This document shows, piece after piece, positions 63,411-64,000 of a stretch of 64,000 bases of DNA; position 1 is the stretch's first letter; each line of letters starts with the position of its first letter. The translations under genes were made by a program, and so were the position numbers. Location: contig NW_019211457.1 in NCBI RefSeq assembly GCF_002443255.2, forward strand, positions 44,539,119 to 44,603,118, written 5' to 3'. The notes under the pieces are model-generated. The model did no database searches and was not told the DNA's origin. It saw only the letters and a list, made by a program, of their open reading frames with translations. This stretch comes from Varroa destructor. Lineage: Eukaryota > Arthropoda > Arachnida > Mesostigmata > Varroidae.

Positions 63411-64000
63411 TTAGGCACTTTTTTGCACAGAAGCGAACATCTGTTCTTCGTTTTTCATTTTCCTTCGCTTTTTTGCTTGTTTTCCTTTGGTTTGCTTGTT
63501 TTGGAACTAATTAGACCGATGAACGACCACTGTTTGTTGCCTTTTTCGGATTTTTCAGACGTCGGGAAGGAACACTTTACACTCGCTTTCTCTCGTTGTG
63601 ATCGTCGTACATTTGTATTGTTCTGACCGTTCAATGCCATCGGTGTTGGCTTAGGAGCGACTATTCCTGCGTTCGACGATGCTGTCCAGTGACGCCGCAA
63701 ATGATTGCCAATGGTACAGCAGCTTTTACCCCCCATAGACCCTTAGGTGATTTGAGCTACTCGCATAAGTTTGCGCCTGGTCTATCGCTTCTGCATTCTA
63801 AATATGAATATTATATGAGCCAGACGCCAAGATTCTTCTACCCGATCCCCTCGTCCGCCGGCATTTGATGTATTGTATTGCGGCCCACTTGTTCGCCGTC
63901 CCTCTCATCCGTTAATCGTTCCTCGATAGAATTTCTCTAGTGTTTACCACTTGAACGAGGTGTTGAAGCAGCAACGAAGGTCGTCTGTGGGCTCTCTAAC

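Larger units (their letters stand above)
55601..64000. other. No supported gene; possible microexon at 57.5 kb
   Basis: Open frames reach about 118 codons (62030-62386, minus) and are not recognised. Features noted are the acceptor-donor pair at 57522-57575, a donor-like GCG|GTAAGTATT at 58973/58974, homopolymers C9 at 59973-59981 and G10 at 60858-60867, a 9-bp hairpin at 62246-62267, and a long pyrimidine tract ending in CTGCAG at 63410. The 58.4-59.2 kb part is AT-rich and frame-free. Confidence 0.5.

Overview
The window looks like non-coding nuclear DNA from a eukaryote, most likely an invertebrate. This rests on what is absent and on texture. In 64 kb there is no reading frame longer than about 170 codons on either strand, no operon-like gene packing, and no tRNA or rRNA that I can recognise. 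There are many short microsatellites and homopolymer tracts, and several sequences that match metazoan splice signals. CG dinucleotides are frequent throughout, so this does not look like a CpG-depleted vertebrate genome. An arthropod with long introns would fit, but I cannot name the organism.

No protein-coding gene can be supported. By my rough estimate, 64 kb of random sequence read in six frames would have a longest open stretch of about 170-180 codons, and that is what is seen. Most of the longer open stretches begin at GTG or TTG rather than ATG. The longest one that starts at ATG (36014-36472, 152 codons) is also within chance. No stretch translates to a domain I recognise with confidence.

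The most informative single signal is at 11094-11124. A pyrimidine-rich 3' splice site (ending TTGCAG) is followed with no gap by a strong 5' splice site (GTAAGT). This is the zero-length-exon arrangement of recursive splice sites (ratchet points) known from very long Drosophila introns. If it is real, the window is the inside of a long plus-strand intron, which would explain why it has no genes. Other splice-like signals are weaker: a good acceptor with a branch-like CTAAC before an all-frame-open 96-nt stretch at 28356-28451, a possible 31-nt microexon at 57539-57569, and an acceptor leading into a 77-codon basic open frame at 45089-45322.

Layout: 1-7.7 kb is featureless. At 7.7-10.7 kb the plus strand is T-rich in patches. 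The recursive-splice-like site lies at 11.1 kb. The 17.75-19.26 kb stretch is relatively GC-rich, and 20.5-21.3 kb contains a pyrimidine tract with a G-quadruplex motif on the minus strand. A microsatellite hairpin lies at 26.1 kb. Microsatellites and a long perfect-looking hairpin occupy 29-32.2 kb. A long inverted repeat and faint reverse-transcriptase-like motifs lie near 36 kb. A GA repeat is at 38.7 kb, a pyrimidine-rich stretch at 40.9-41.9 kb, and a short tandem duplication at 48.35 kb. The remainder holds scattered homopolymers. I found no CRISPR array, intact transposon, virus-like gene or new gene system.
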